The notes under the pieces were generated by a model. That model saw only the letters and a program-made list of their open reading frames with translations. It was not told the DNA's origin and did not search any database. A DNA stretch of 64,000 bases from Acidovorax sp. sif1233. GTDB taxonomy: Bacteria; Pseudomonadota; Gammaproteobacteria; Burkholderiales; Burkholderiaceae_C. The DNA lies in NCBI RefSeq assembly GCF_019218755.1, contig NZ_JAHUWZ010000001.1, positions 1,426,001 through 1,490,000 of the forward strand. Reading direction: 5' to 3'. Below are positions 8,828 to 17,126 of the stretch, one piece after another. Both the position numbers and the translations under genes were made by a program. Position 1 is the stretch's first letter. Each line of letters starts with the position of its first letter.

Positions 8828-9394
8828 ATGTTCTGGACTATCCCCACCTTGATGACCTGGACGCGCATCGTCGCGATACCTTTGATCGTGGGGGTGTTCT
8901 ATGCGCCGCTGGACCCCGCCACGCGCAACCTGATCGCCACCGTGATGTTCGTGGTGTTTGCCGCCACCGACTGGCTGGACGGCTATCTGGCCCGCAAGCT
9001 GAACCAGACCTCGTCCTTTGGCGCCTTCCTGGACCCGGTGGCCGACAAGTTCCTGGTCTGCGCGTCGCTCCTGGTGCTGGTCCATCTGCAGCGCGCCGAT
9101 GTGTTCGTGGCGCTCATCATCATCGGGCGCGAGATCGCCATCTCGGCCCTGCGCGAGTGGATGGCGCAGATCGGCGCGAGCAAGAGCGTGGCCGTGCACA
9201 TGATCGGCAAGGTCAAGACGACGGTGCAGATGATCGCCATCCCGTTCCTGCTGTATGACGGGCGTCTGTTCGGAATGATCGACACCGGGGTGTGGGGCAC
9301 CTGGCTGATCTGGGCATCCGCCGTGCTCACGGTCTGGTCCATGGTCTACTACCTGCAAAAGGCATTGCCCGAGATCCGCGCGCGCGTGAAGTGA
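8828..9394 (+). CDS. pgsA: CDP-diacylglycerol--glycerol-3-phosphate 3-phosphatidyltransferase
   Basis: PgsA (188 aa) is the inner-membrane enzyme that makes phosphatidylglycerol phosphate, the committed step to phosphatidylglycerol and cardiolipin. The CDP-alcohol phosphatidyltransferase signature DxxDGxxAR...GxxxDxxxD is present, from DWLDGYLAR to GAFLDPVADK (about residues 39-65), with several hydrophobic segments. It lies 60 bp after uvrC on the same strand, the widely conserved uvrC-pgsA order. Confidence 0.97.
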   Translation: MFWTIPTLMTWTRIVAIPLIVGVFYAPLDPATRNLIATVMFVVFAATDWLDGYLARKLNQTSSFGAFLDPVADKFLVCASLLVLVHLQRADVFVALIIIGREIAISALREWMAQIGASKSVAVHMIGKVKTTVQMIAIPFLLYDGRLFGMIDTGVWGTWLIWASAVLTVWSMVYYLQKALPEIRARVK

Positions 9395-9679
9395 CATGGA
9401 ACCGTGGGCCGCAGGCGCCATGGCCTGGGCCAGGCCCGACTTTTCGCCCCCTTTCGGCGCGCACCCTGGCCGGGGCGCCGGCTCCCTGGGGGGCGGGGGC
9501 CGCGTACTTCTTGTCACCCCGCCGACGCCCTGCATTCCGGTGCGCGGCAACGTGTTTCAGCCCGCCGTGCAGTGCTGGAACTGGGGTGTCAATACGGAAT
9601 GCTGCCCATACGGCATGTTTGAGACAAAAACGCCCCACAAGCCCTGTCGCAGCGTGAAATACGACTAGAATTCGACGCA

Positions 9680-9699
9680 ACGCTGCTCCAAAGCAGCGT
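9680..9699. repeat. Inverted repeat upstream of the HU promoter
   Basis: A perfect 8-bp inverted repeat (ACGCTGCT, 4-nt loop, AGCAGCGT) ends 6 nt upstream of the -35 box of the HU promoter. No T-run follows, so an operator is more likely than a terminator. Confidence 0.5.
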
Positions 9700-9705
9700 G
9701 TTGTA

Positions 9706-9734
9706 TTGACACCCGGAAACTCGATGGCTTTAAT
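9706..9734 (+). promoter_or_regulatory. Sigma-70 promoter of the HU gene
   Basis: A perfect -35 box TTGACA (9706-9711), a 17-bp spacer and a -10 box TTTAAT (9729-9734, 5 of 6) are present. Transcription would start near 9741. A strong promoter fits a highly expressed nucleoid protein and the tRNA behind it. Confidence 0.75.
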
Positions 9735-9869
9735 CTGATGCAGCAGCCACTGCTGTGTATGCCAGTCATTCCCCCGTCTGTTTTCAACCAGCCCTTGGCT
9801 GTGCTTTCGGACGTGTGAAGACCAGATATCCGCGAGACATTCCATCAACTCTTTTCCGAGAGGCTTCTT

Positions 9870-10142
9870 GTGAACAAAACCGAACTGATTGAGCACATCG
9901 CTACCAACGCCGACATCTCCAAGGCCGCTGCTGCTCGTGCCCTGGAATCCACGATCGAGGCCGTCAAGAAGACCCTGAAGAAGGGCGGCACCGTTTCGCT
10001 CGTCGGTTTCGGCACTTTTGCGGTCGGCAAGCGCGCTGCCCGCACGGGCCGCAATCCCCGCACGGGCGCAACGATTAAAATCAAAGCTGCTAAAGTTCCG
10101 AAGTTTCGTCCTGGCAAGGCATTGAAAGATGCCTTGAACTGA
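9870..10142 (+). CDS. hupB: DNA-binding protein HU (beta type)
   Basis: This is a 90-aa HU-family nucleoid protein that binds and bends DNA as a dimer. The sequence is a full HU fold: [10 protein letters not shown] start, the GFGTF signature near residue 47, and the RNPRTG beta-arm with the intercalating proline. The start codon is GTG at 9870, preceded by GAGAGG. tRNA-Val lies 15 bp downstream and the shared terminator is at 10243, so both are probably one transcript. Confidence 0.96.
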   Translation: MNKTELIEHIATNADISKAAAARALESTIEAVKKTLKKGGTVSLVGFGTFAVGKRAARTGRNPRTGATIKIKAAKVPKFRPGKALKDALN

Positions 10143-10157
10143 GGATCAGTTTAGGTG

Positions 10158-10233
10158 GGGTCCTTAGCTCAGTTGGTAGAGCGGCTCCTTTACACGGAGT
10201 AGGTCGGCGGTTCGAGACCGTCAGGACCCACCA
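10158..10233 (+). tRNA. tRNA-Val (UAC anticodon)
   Basis: A complete 76-nt cloverleaf: acceptor GGGTCCT pairs with AGGACCC, the anticodon loop TTTACAC gives anticodon TAC, the T-loop is GTTCGAGAC, and CCA is encoded. It sits between the HU gene and a strong terminator. Confidence 0.97.
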
Positions 10234-10242
10234 TCACCGAAC

Positions 10243-10275
10243 AAAGGCGAACGCAAGTTCGCCTTTTGTTTTTTG
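10243..10275 (+). terminator. Rho-independent terminator after HU gene/tRNA-Val
   Basis: A perfect 10-bp stem (AAAGGCGAAC / GTTCGCCTTT) with a stable GCAA tetraloop is followed by TGTTTTTT. It ends 19 nt before the ppiD start codon. Confidence 0.92.
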
Positions 10276-10293
10276 CCTTCTGAAAGATCGACC

Positions 10294-12222
10294 ATGTTTG
10301 AATCCATCCGCAAGCACTCCAAGATCGTCATGGTCTTATTGTTCTTGCTGATCATTCCATCGTTTGTGCTGGTGGGCATTGACAGCAACTACTTCTCTGA
10401 AAAGAGCCCTGTGGTCGCGCGCGTCGATGGCAACAAGATCAACCAGACCGACTGGGACAACGCACATCGCATGGAGACTGACCGCGTGCGCGCGCAGTCT
10501 CCCTCGGTCGATCCCAAGCTCCTGGACTCGCCGCAGGCCCGCTATGCCACGCTGGAGCGGCTGGTGCGCGACCGGGTACTGGCCGCCGCCGCGAAGGACA
10601 TGCATCTGGTGACGAGCGACTCGCGCCTGGCCCGCAGCCTGCAGGAGATCCCCGCGATCGCCGGGCTCAAGCGCGCGGACGGCACGCTCGATGCGGAGGC
10701 CTACCGGGCCCTGGTGGGTACGCAAGGCCTGACACCCGAAGGCTTCGAGGCGAACGTACGGCGTGATCTTTCCACCAGCCAGGTCCTTGGCGGCGTGATG
10801 GGTTCGGTGTTCGGCACCAATGCCCAGGTCAAGGTCGCGCTGGATTCGCTGTACGAGCAGCGCGAAGTCCAGGTGGCCCGTTTCAAGTCCACGGACTTCG
10901 CCGGCAAGGTGGTGCCCACGGATGCGGACCTGGAGGCGTACTACAAGACCCACTCCGCCCAGTTCCAGCAACTGGAGCAGGCCGCGGTGGAGTACGTGGT
11001 GCTGGACCTCGACAGCGTGCGTTCCGGCATCACGCTCAATGAGGATGATCTGCGCACCTACTACAAGGAAAACGTGGCGCGCATGGCAGGCAAGGAAGAG
11101 CGCCGTGCCAGCCACATCCTGATCAATGCCCCCAAGGAGGCCTCTTCGGCCGACCGCGAGAAGGCCAAGGCCCGCGCCACCGAACTGCTGGCACAAGTGC
11201 GCAAGGCGCCCGCCACGTTCGCGGAGGTTGCCAAGAAAGCTTCGGACGACAAGGGCTCGGCCACGGGCGGCGGCGACCTGAATTTCTTTGGGCGTGGCGC
11301 CATGGTCAAACCGTTTGAAGACGCGGCCTTTGCGCTCAAGAAGGGCGACATCAGCGATGTGGTGGAAACAGACTTCGGCTACCACATCATTCAGCTGACC
11401 GACATCAAGGCGCCCCGCCAGCCTTCCTTCGAAGAGCTGCGCCCCGCCATGGAGGCGGAGCTCAAGCAGCAGCAGGCCCAGCGCAAGTTCGCGGAAGTGG
11501 CCGAAGCGTTCACCAATGGTGTGTACGAGCAGGCTGACAGCCTCAAGCCGGTGGCCGACAAGCTCAAGCTGAAGGTGCAGGCGGCATCCGGCATCACCCG
11601 CACGCCCGCGCCCGGTGCGGCTGGCCCGCTGGCCAATGCCAAATTCCTCGAAGCCCTGTTTTCTTCGGACTCGCTGCAGAACAAGCGCAATACCGAGGCC
11701 GTGGAAGTCGGGCCCAGCCAGATGGCAGCCGGCCGCGTGGTGCAGTACACCCCCGCCAGGACACTGCCGCTGGAAGAGGTTCGCGCCCGCGTGCGGGAGC
11801 TTTACATTGGGCAGAAGGCCTCGGAGCTGGCGCGCAAGGAAGGCGAAGCCAAGCTGGCAGCGTGGAAGGCGACTCCGTCCAGCGCCAGTGGCTTGAGCGC
11901 CCCTGTCCAGATTTCACGCGAGCAGGTGCAGGGCCTGCCCCGGCCGGTGATTGATGCCGCGCTGCACACACCCACGGAACCCCTGCCGGCCTGGACTGGC
12001 GTGGACCTGGGGGCTGAAGGCTACGCGGTGGTGAAGGTCAACCGTGTTGTGCCACGCCAGGCCCCCGATGCGCAGCGTGCCCAGCAAGAACGTCAGCAAT
12101 ACCTGCAATGGTGGGCATCGGCCGAGGGCCAGGCGTACTACGAGATGCTGAAGAAGCGCTTCAAGGCAGAGATCAAGGCGCCTCGTCCGTCCGCCCTGGC
12201 ACAAGCTACCGCAGAAAATTGA
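10294..12222 (+). CDS. ppiD: Peptidylprolyl isomerase PpiD
   Basis: This 642-aa membrane-anchored periplasmic chaperone sits at the SecYEG exit. A single N-terminal membrane helix (about 11-29) is followed by a SurA-like chaperone region, one parvulin (PpiC-type) domain at about 270-365 (RRASHILI... to GYHIIQLTDIK) and a helical C-terminal part. The ATG at 10294 is chosen over the TTG at 10273 because the MFESIRKHSK start matches the family and the earlier codon lies in the terminator T-run. A strong terminator directly upstream leaves almost no room for a separate promoter. Confidence 0.95.
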   Translation: MFESIRKHSKIVMVLLFLLIIPSFVLVGIDSNYFSEKSPVVARVDGNKINQTDWDNAHRMETDRVRAQSPSVDPKLLDSPQARYATLERLVRDRVLAAAAKDMHLVTSDSRLARSLQEIPAIAGLKRADGTLDAEAYRALVGTQGLTPEGFEANVRRDLSTSQVLGGVMGSVFGTNAQVKVALDSLYEQREVQVARFKSTDFAGKVVPTDADLEAYYKTHSAQFQQLEQAAVEYVVLDLDSVRSGITLNEDDLRTYYKENVARMAGKEERRASHILINAPKEASSADREKAKARATELLAQVRKAPATFAEVAKKASDDKGSATGGGDLNFFGRGAMVKPFEDAAFALKKGDISDVVETDFGYHIIQLTDIKAPRQPSFEELRPAMEAELKQQQAQRKFAEVAEAFTNGVYEQADSLKPVADKLKLKVQAASGITRTPAPGAAGPLANAKFLEALFSSDSLQNKRNTEAVEVGPSQMAAGRVVQYTPARTLPLEEVRARVRELYIGQKASELARKEGEAKLAAWKATPSSASGLSAPVQISREQVQGLPRPVIDAALHTPTEPLPAWTGVDLGAEGYAVVKVNRVVPRQAPDAQRAQQERQQYLQWWASAEGQAYYEMLKKRFKAEIKAPRPSALAQATAEN

Positions 12223-12259
12223 TCAAATTGGCCGTGGGATGAAAATCCCAGGCTATAAT
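12220..12259 (+). promoter_or_regulatory. tRNA-His promoter region with perfect -10 box
   Basis: TATAAT at 12254-12259 lies 10 bp before the tRNA 5' end, placing the start of transcription almost at the tRNA. No clear -35 box at 17 bp is seen. Directly before it is a 6-bp stem TGGGAT-GAAA-ATCCCA (12235-12250). The left flank GATCAAATTGGCC is identical over 13 nt to the left end of dispersed repeat copy B, so the promoter may sit in a diverged copy. Confidence 0.6.
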
Positions 12260-12269
12260 ACAAAGCTAC

Positions 12270-12346
12270 GGTGGCTGTAGCTCAGTTGGTAGAGTCCAGG
12301 ATTGTGATTCCTGTTGTCGTGGGTTCGAGCCCCATCAGCCACCCCA
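12270..12346 (+). tRNA. tRNA-His (GUG anticodon)
   Basis: A complete 77-nt tRNA with the histidine-specific extra G(-1) opposite C73. The acceptor GTGGCTG pairs with CAGCCAC, the anticodon loop is TTGTGAT, the T-loop GGTTCGAGC, and CCA is encoded. It follows ppiD. Confidence 0.97.
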
Positions 12347-12353
12347 AACATGC

Positions 12354-12387
12354 AAAAGCGCTGCAACGATAGTTGCAGCGCTTTTTT
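12354..12387 (+). terminator. Rho-independent terminator after tRNA-His
   Basis: A perfect 14-bp stem (AAAAGCGCTGCAAC / GTTGCAGCGCTTTT) with loop GATA runs into a six-T tract. Confidence 0.93.
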
Positions 12388-12526
12388 GCTTTTGAGGCCC
12401 GCAACGGAGTTTTCGGTCACCAGCTCGCCCCAGGCGGGGGCATCTTGGTGGCTGAAGGCCTCAGTGGTTGCCGCAGATCTTGTGGCACAGCGCATACTGT
12501 GCCTTCATTCCTTTTCGGAGCCTTCC

Positions 12527-12730
12527 ATGAGCCTTGTGATCCGCGATGCGTCGCCCAGTGAAAAGCGTGGCAACGCCATGTCCGCAGCCCTTGCCAAGGA
12601 GCAACTGGAGTACGCGGTCCAGATCGTGCGCGAGGTTCTACCCCAGAGCGCGGGAGATGGCGCCTTGATCGGAGCGGTGGTGCAGGCCATTGCCATGAAC
12701 TACGCGGCAGTTCCTCAGCCCAACCGATAG
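12527..12730 (+). CDS. Small conserved-looking hypothetical protein
   Basis: This is a 67-aa protein I do not recognise. It is predicted helical (SAALAKEQLEYAVQIVREVL, then ALIGAVVQAIAMNYAAV), without a signal peptide or membrane segment. The ATG at 12527 is preceded by CGGAG at a good distance; earlier in-frame starts lie in the tRNA and terminator. It stands alone between tRNA-His and the opposing tRNA-Arg. Codon use is like that of its neighbours, which supports a real gene. Confidence 0.6.
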   Translation: MSLVIRDASPSEKRGNAMSAALAKEQLEYAVQIVREVLPQSAGDGALIGAVVQAIAMNYAAVPQPNR

Positions 12731-12857
12731 TGGTTCCCGCTGTCCGGGGCATGGGGCTGCCCGGGCAGGTGGGTGCGAAACCGCATGGATGCCTTTGTGG
12801 CCTGTGCCTTGCTTTTTGCAGAGGGGCTTGGTACAGCGCCTGGCCTGTAAAGGAAGC

Positions 12858-12934
12858 TGGCCTGCCCGGAGGGACTCGAACCCCCGACCTATAGCTTAGA
12901 AGGCTATTGCTCTATCCAGTTGAGCTACGGGCAG
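12858..12934 (-). tRNA. tRNA-Arg (UCU anticodon)
   Basis: A complete 77-nt cloverleaf on the minus strand: acceptor CTGCCCG pairs with CGGGCAG, the anticodon loop CTTCTAA gives anticodon TCT, the T-loop is GGTTCGAGT, and CCA is encoded. It is convergent to the small gene at 12527. Confidence 0.97.
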
Positions 12935-13149
12935 ATAGATGGAGATGGGCTTTTGGCGCACGGGGGCCTACTTGCCTTGCGGAAATCTTCCGCAACCGCG
13001 CGATTGCGCAGAACGTGGATCATAACCCGTGGCCAGTGCTGCCCTGGACAGCCCCGCCCGCGCTGATGCGGTGGTAGCAGGGGCAAGGCGGATGCGGTTA
13101 TAACGAGGCCACACGCGCTCGCCATCCATTTCCTCGATCTGGCCACACC

Positions 13150-14901
13150 ATGCCCCACAGCGTCACGCTCATACACACCATTGCTGCTGCGCTGGGGCTT
13201 GCTTTGGCGTTGGGTTTCGTGGCCGCGCGGTTGCGGCTGCCCGCGCTGGTCGGGTATCTGCTGGCGGGGGTGGTGATCGGACCTTTTACACCCGGTTTTG
13301 TGGCGGATGCAGCGATGGCCAGCCAGCTGGCAGAAATTGGTGTGATGCTGCTGATGTTTGGCGTCGGCCTGCATTTCTCCCTGGGGGATCTGCTGGCCGT
13401 GCGAAAAATCGCCGTGCCCGGGGCTGTGGTGCAGATGATGGTGGCCACCGCGCTCGGCATGGCGCTGGCCACCTGGTGGGGATGGGGGCTGGGCGGTGCC
13501 CTGGTGTTTGGCCTTGCGCTGTCGGTGGCCAGCACGGTGGTGCTTTTGCGTGCCCTTGAAAGCCTGGGTATTCTGGACAGCCACACAGGCCGCATTGCCG
13601 TGGGCTGGCTCGTGGTGGAAGACCTGGCCATGGTGCTGGTGCTGGTCTTGCTGCCGCCACTTGCCGGCTGGCTGGGCGGCAGCGGACCCGATGGCGCCGC
13701 GGCGAAGGATGTGGATGGCGCGGCACTGTGGCAGGCCCTGGGATGGACGCTGCTGCAGGTGGGCGGCTTTGTCGCGTTGATGCTGCTGGTGGGGCGCCGC
13801 CTGTTTCCGTGGGTGCTCTGGCAGGTGGCACGCACGGGCTCGCGGGAGTTGTTCACGCTGTGCGTGGTGGCGGCCGCCGTGGGCATTGCCTTTGGCTCAG
13901 CGGCCCTGTTTGGGGTTTCGTTTGCGCTGGGGGCCTTTTTTGCCGGCATGGTGATGCGTGAATCAGAGTTCAGCCACCGGGCCGCGCAAGAATCCCTGCC
14001 GTTGCGCGACGCTTTTGCCGTGCTGTTCTTTGTCTCCGTCGGCATGCTCTTCAACCCGGCCGTGCTGTGGGACCGCCCGGTGCAGGTGCTGGCGGTGGTG
14101 GCGATCATCATGCTGGGCAAGACGCTGGCCGCGGCCGCGCTGGTCCTGGCATTTCGCTATCCGCTCAATACCGCCCTCACGGTGTCCGCGAGCCTGGCCC
14201 AGATCGGGGAGTTCTCCTTCATCCTGGTGGCGCTGGGTTCTTCGCTGGGGCTGCTGCCACCTGAAGGGGCCAGCCTCGTGCTGGCGGGGGCACTGATTTC
14301 GATGGCGCTCAACCCCATGCTGTTCCACGCCATCGCTCCCTTGCAGACCTGGCTGCGCGCTCGCTCGGAGCTGGCGCGGCGGCTGGAGCAGCGGGACGAT
14401 CCGCTCGCGGAGCTCCCCATGAGCACCGACGCCCGGTATCTCGCTCGGCAGGTGGTGCTGGTGGGCTATGGCAGGGTGGGGCGCCGCGTGGCACAGGTGC
14501 TGGTTGCCAATGACATTCCATTCGTCGTGGCGGAGCAGAACCGTGAACTGGTGGAGTCATTGCGGGAAGCGGGCATTGCGGCGGTCTTTGGCGACGCCGT
14601 GGACCCCGCGGTGCTGATACAGGCCCACATCGCACGGGCCGCGATGCTGGTGATCGCAACACCGGACACGCTCAATGTGCGCCAGATCATCACTACCGCG
14701 CGCACCCTCAATCCCCACATCGAAACCGTGGTGCGCAGCCATAGCGGGGACGAGGCCCGCAGACTGGCGCAGGAATGCGACAGCACGGTGTTTCTGGCCG
14801 ACGAGGCACTGGCGCAGGCCATGGCCCGCCATGTGCTGGAACGCACGGAGGCCCGCCTTGCACGCCACACCAGCCCGGCATCGCTGCACAGCCGGGTCTA
14901 G
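13150..14901 (+). CDS. CPA2-family cation:proton antiporter (KefB/YbaL type)
   Basis: This 583-aa inner-membrane protein has about 12 hydrophobic segments (residues 5-400) of the Na+/H+ exchanger fold, including GYLLAGVVIGPFTPG, and a cytoplasmic RCK-N (TrkA-N) domain from about residue 429. That domain carries the nucleotide motif GYGRVGRRVA. It should exchange potassium or sodium for protons under control of NAD(H) bound at the RCK domain. The C-terminal RCK-C domain is absent, as in YbaL-like members. Single gene, no ancillary KefF/KefG seen. Confidence 0.92.
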   Translation: MPHSVTLIHTIAAALGLALALGFVAARLRLPALVGYLLAGVVIGPFTPGFVADAAMASQLAEIGVMLLMFGVGLHFSLGDLLAVRKIAVPGAVVQMMVATALGMALATWWGWGLGGALVFGLALSVASTVVLLRALESLGILDSHTGRIAVGWLVVEDLAMVLVLVLLPPLAGWLGGSGPDGAAAKDVDGAALWQALGWTLLQVGGFVALMLLVGRRLFPWVLWQVARTGSRELFTLCVVAAAVGIAFGSAALFGVSFALGAFFAGMVMRESEFSHRAAQESLPLRDAFAVLFFVSVGMLFNPAVLWDRPVQVLAVVAIIMLGKTLAAAALVLAFRYPLNTALTVSASLAQIGEFSFILVALGSSLGLLPPEGASLVLAGALISMALNPMLFHAIAPLQTWLRARSELARRLEQRDDPLAELPMSTDARYLARQVVLVGYGRVGRRVAQVLVANDIPFVVAEQNRELVESLREAGIAAVFGDAVDPAVLIQAHIARAAMLVIATPDTLNVRQIITTARTLNPHIETVVRSHSGDEARRLAQECDSTVFLADEALAQAMARHVLERTEARLARHTSPASLHSRV

Positions 14902-14907
14902 CTTGGT

Positions 14908-14966
14908 CTTTGAGGCCTGTAGCGCTTTGGTGGAAAGCGCTGAATGCTATGAATTGAATAGCAAAT
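14908..14966 (+). repeat. Dispersed palindromic repeat, copy C
   Basis: TTTGAGGCCTGT, then the AGCGCTTTGGTGGAAAGCGC inverted repeat, then TGCTATGAATTGAATAGCA. It lies between the convergent antiporter gene and the M14 peptidase gene and touches the stop of the latter. Confidence 0.78.
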
Positions 14967-16852
14967 CAGTCGGTTTCTTCAAATACCAGTGCTGGAGGCG
15001 CCATGATGCGCGCCGTATTCCCCAGCTCTTCGATCAGGTGGTTGGCGAAATAGCTGTTTTGCGTGTCCGGCTCCAGCGCGGCAAGGGCCAGGTTGGCGCG
15101 GGGCTGGTTCAGCGGCACGTAGAAGCTGCCCGCGGGCACGTCGATGGCGCTGCGCACGGGCGACACCTGTACACGCACGATTCCTGCGCCACCCGCGATG
15201 GTGCCGATCACATCCTGGCGGTCGCCTGCCTCGCGGGCGGTTTCACGGTAGATGTCGGCCAGCGCGGAGCCCGGCTCGGCCACGCGCATGACCTGCAGGC
15301 CCAGCAGCCTCAGGCGCTCGACGGCGGCGGTGGAGCTGGCCGAAAGCCAGTAGCCGCAGGGCCGGGCCCGGGTCTTGGTCGGGCGCAAGGTAAGGGAGGA
15401 GTTCCAGTCCACGCGGATGGGGCGGTCTGCCCCTGTCTCCGGGTCGAGGAAGTCCAGCTCCCGCTGGGTGGGCGTGGCGGCGGCCTCGATCACGGCCTGG
15501 TCGCGGCAGGCGAGGGCACTCACATCCCGCGCGACAAAGGAGCGGACCTGCTCCAGGTTGCCGGCGCGCTCGGCCGTGCTGCGCAGCGCGCTGGCGATGG
15601 CCGTGACCTGCGAATGCACGCGGCGCTGGATGTGCATGCGCCCGATGCCCACGCCCCGTGTTTCGATCAGCAGGCTCACCGTGTTCTTCAGGCCGTTCAC
15701 GTTGCGGCCCGTGTCGGGCTGTGTGCCGCCCATGGAGATGCGCTTGTCCTCCGGATTGGTCGAGGTGGTGTAGTACCAGTCGCTCGTGAGGCCCTGCGCC
15801 TTGAGCGCTGCCACCATCGGCTGGTGGTACCACTCCTGCGAGGCCTTGGTCAGGAACTCGGGGTAGTTGGCGGTGGTGGTGTATTGCAGCAGTGCGTCGT
15901 AGCGCTGGATGGCATTGAATTTTTGCAGGTAGCGGCCCACCACGGTGTATTCGTGGGCGTCCACGACGAGGATGGGGCGGTAGTCATTGACCACCTTGGC
16001 CAGCGCGCGGGCCTCCGGGGTGTTGAGCAGCAGGTGGTCGCGGTTCATGTCCACGCCATTGGCCGTGACACGCGTACCCACGGCCGCGCCGTCGGGATTG
16101 GCCCGGGGCACCACCACCACATTGATGCGGTCGAGCAGGGGCTCGAGCAGCCCCTGCACCAGTTCGCGGCTGATCACCAGCAGGGCCTCGCTGCCCGCAG
16201 GTTCGTCGCCATGCTGTTGCCCGACCAGAACGACCGTCGGCCGGCCACTCGTGTCCAGGTTGGCGGGCTCGGTGCCAGCGGCACGGGTGACCAGCAGCCC
16301 CTGGATGGGCTCCCCGCGTTGGGACGTGCCCAGATGGAGCAACTTGGCGCGCGTGGAGCCGCGGGGGGCCGGTTCAGCCAGCGAGAGCAGCCATTGGCCG
16401 AGTTCGGCATTGGTGGTGAAAGCCCGGCGGTCCGGGCCCAGGCCAGGCGTGCTGTAGGCCACGGCGGGGTCGGGGAAGCGGGCTGCCACGGCTGCGCCAT
16501 AGGGCGGTGCCATGGGGCCTTCGTTTTGGACCACCAGCGCGGCGGGTGGTGGCAGGGGGCTGGCGATGGCCCCTTGACGTTGCGCCTGCGATGCCTGGCC
16601 CAGCGGCGTGGGCACCACGGTGCCCTGCTGCACACGCGGCAGCGGGGCCGGTGCGGTGGTCCTGGCGGCAGGGGTGGACGGCCAGGGGGGCAGGGGCGTG
16701 CTGGAGCAGGCCGTCAGCAGCACGGCGACCAGCAGCGCCGACGCGCGCAAGGGCATCCGCCTTGTCGAAAAGGCGGGCGCAACCAGGGCGGCAGGGGCGT
16801 CCGTTGGGTGGCGGAGAAAAGGGGAATGCATGGTCATGGTGGTTTCTGCCAT
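14966..16852 (-). CDS. M14-family metallocarboxypeptidase lipoprotein
   Basis: A zinc carboxypeptidase-like protein. QQHGDEPAGSE supplies the HxxE zinc ligands, VVDAHEY the third histidine, and LLIETRGVG the catalytic glutamate. The lipobox LLTAC occurs after a hydrophobic stretch, so it is probably a lipid-anchored periplasmic or outer-membrane enzyme trimming peptides or murein stems. The listed start gives 628 aa; the ATG at 16756 would give a standard short lipoprotein signal (17 residues to Cys) and may be the true start. A Pro/Ala/Thr-rich linker of about 60 residues precedes the enzyme domain. Confidence 0.85.
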   Translation of the reverse strand: MAETTMTMHSPFLRHPTDAPAALVAPAFSTRRMPLRASALLVAVLLTACSSTPLPPWPSTPAARTTAPAPLPRVQQGTVVPTPLGQASQAQRQGAIASPLPPPAALVVQNEGPMAPPYGAAVAARFPDPAVAYSTPGLGPDRRAFTTNAELGQWLLSLAEPAPRGSTRAKLLHLGTSQRGEPIQGLLVTRAAGTEPANLDTSGRPTVVLVGQQHGDEPAGSEALLVISRELVQGLLEPLLDRINVVVVPRANPDGAAVGTRVTANGVDMNRDHLLLNTPEARALAKVVNDYRPILVVDAHEYTVVGRYLQKFNAIQRYDALLQYTTTANYPEFLTKASQEWYHQPMVAALKAQGLTSDWYYTTSTNPEDKRISMGGTQPDTGRNVNGLKNTVSLLIETRGVGIGRMHIQRRVHSQVTAIASALRSTAERAGNLEQVRSFVARDVSALACRDQAVIEAAATPTQRELDFLDPETGADRPIRVDWNSSLTLRPTKTRARPCGYWLSASSTAAVERLRLLGLQVMRVAEPGSALADIYRETAREAGDRQDVIGTIAGGAGIVRVQVSPVRSAIDVPAGSFYVPLNQPRANLALAALEPDTQNSYFANHLIEELGNTARIMAPPALVFEETD

Positions 16853-17126
16853 TGGGAGCCTCGCGGGCGGCTTGTTACGGTGATGTTACCTGCCTGCCCC
16901 CGCCATACCGTGTCAGCGTACATCCCGTTGCAAACGCAGGGTTGACACCCGGATTGCCGCTTTTCCACGCAGTTTCACCGGCGACTCTCGAAGGCGCCTT
17001 GCCGCCCAGGCTGGGTGATCGCAGCCCCTGGGGGCTCAGCGCCGTCCCCCCCGCGAGCGCGGGCACGGGCTGTGCCATCCCGCAACCGCCGAATGCGCGC
17101 CGGGCCGCGGTGTGCCCTGCCCGCGC

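Larger units (their letters stand above)
9395..9869 (+). other. Intergenic region pgsA to HU gene
   Basis: This is 475 bp with no convincing gene. The first about 150 bp are very GC-rich; the rest is clearly more AT-rich. It holds an 8-bp inverted repeat at 9680-9699 and a near-consensus sigma-70 promoter at 9706-9734, giving an HU mRNA leader of about 130 nt. Confidence 0.7.

Noticed and set aside
14675-16945. Very long plus-strand reading frame of 756 codons
   Set aside because: It is a GC-rich shadow of the antiporter end and of the M14 peptidase gene; no family motif.
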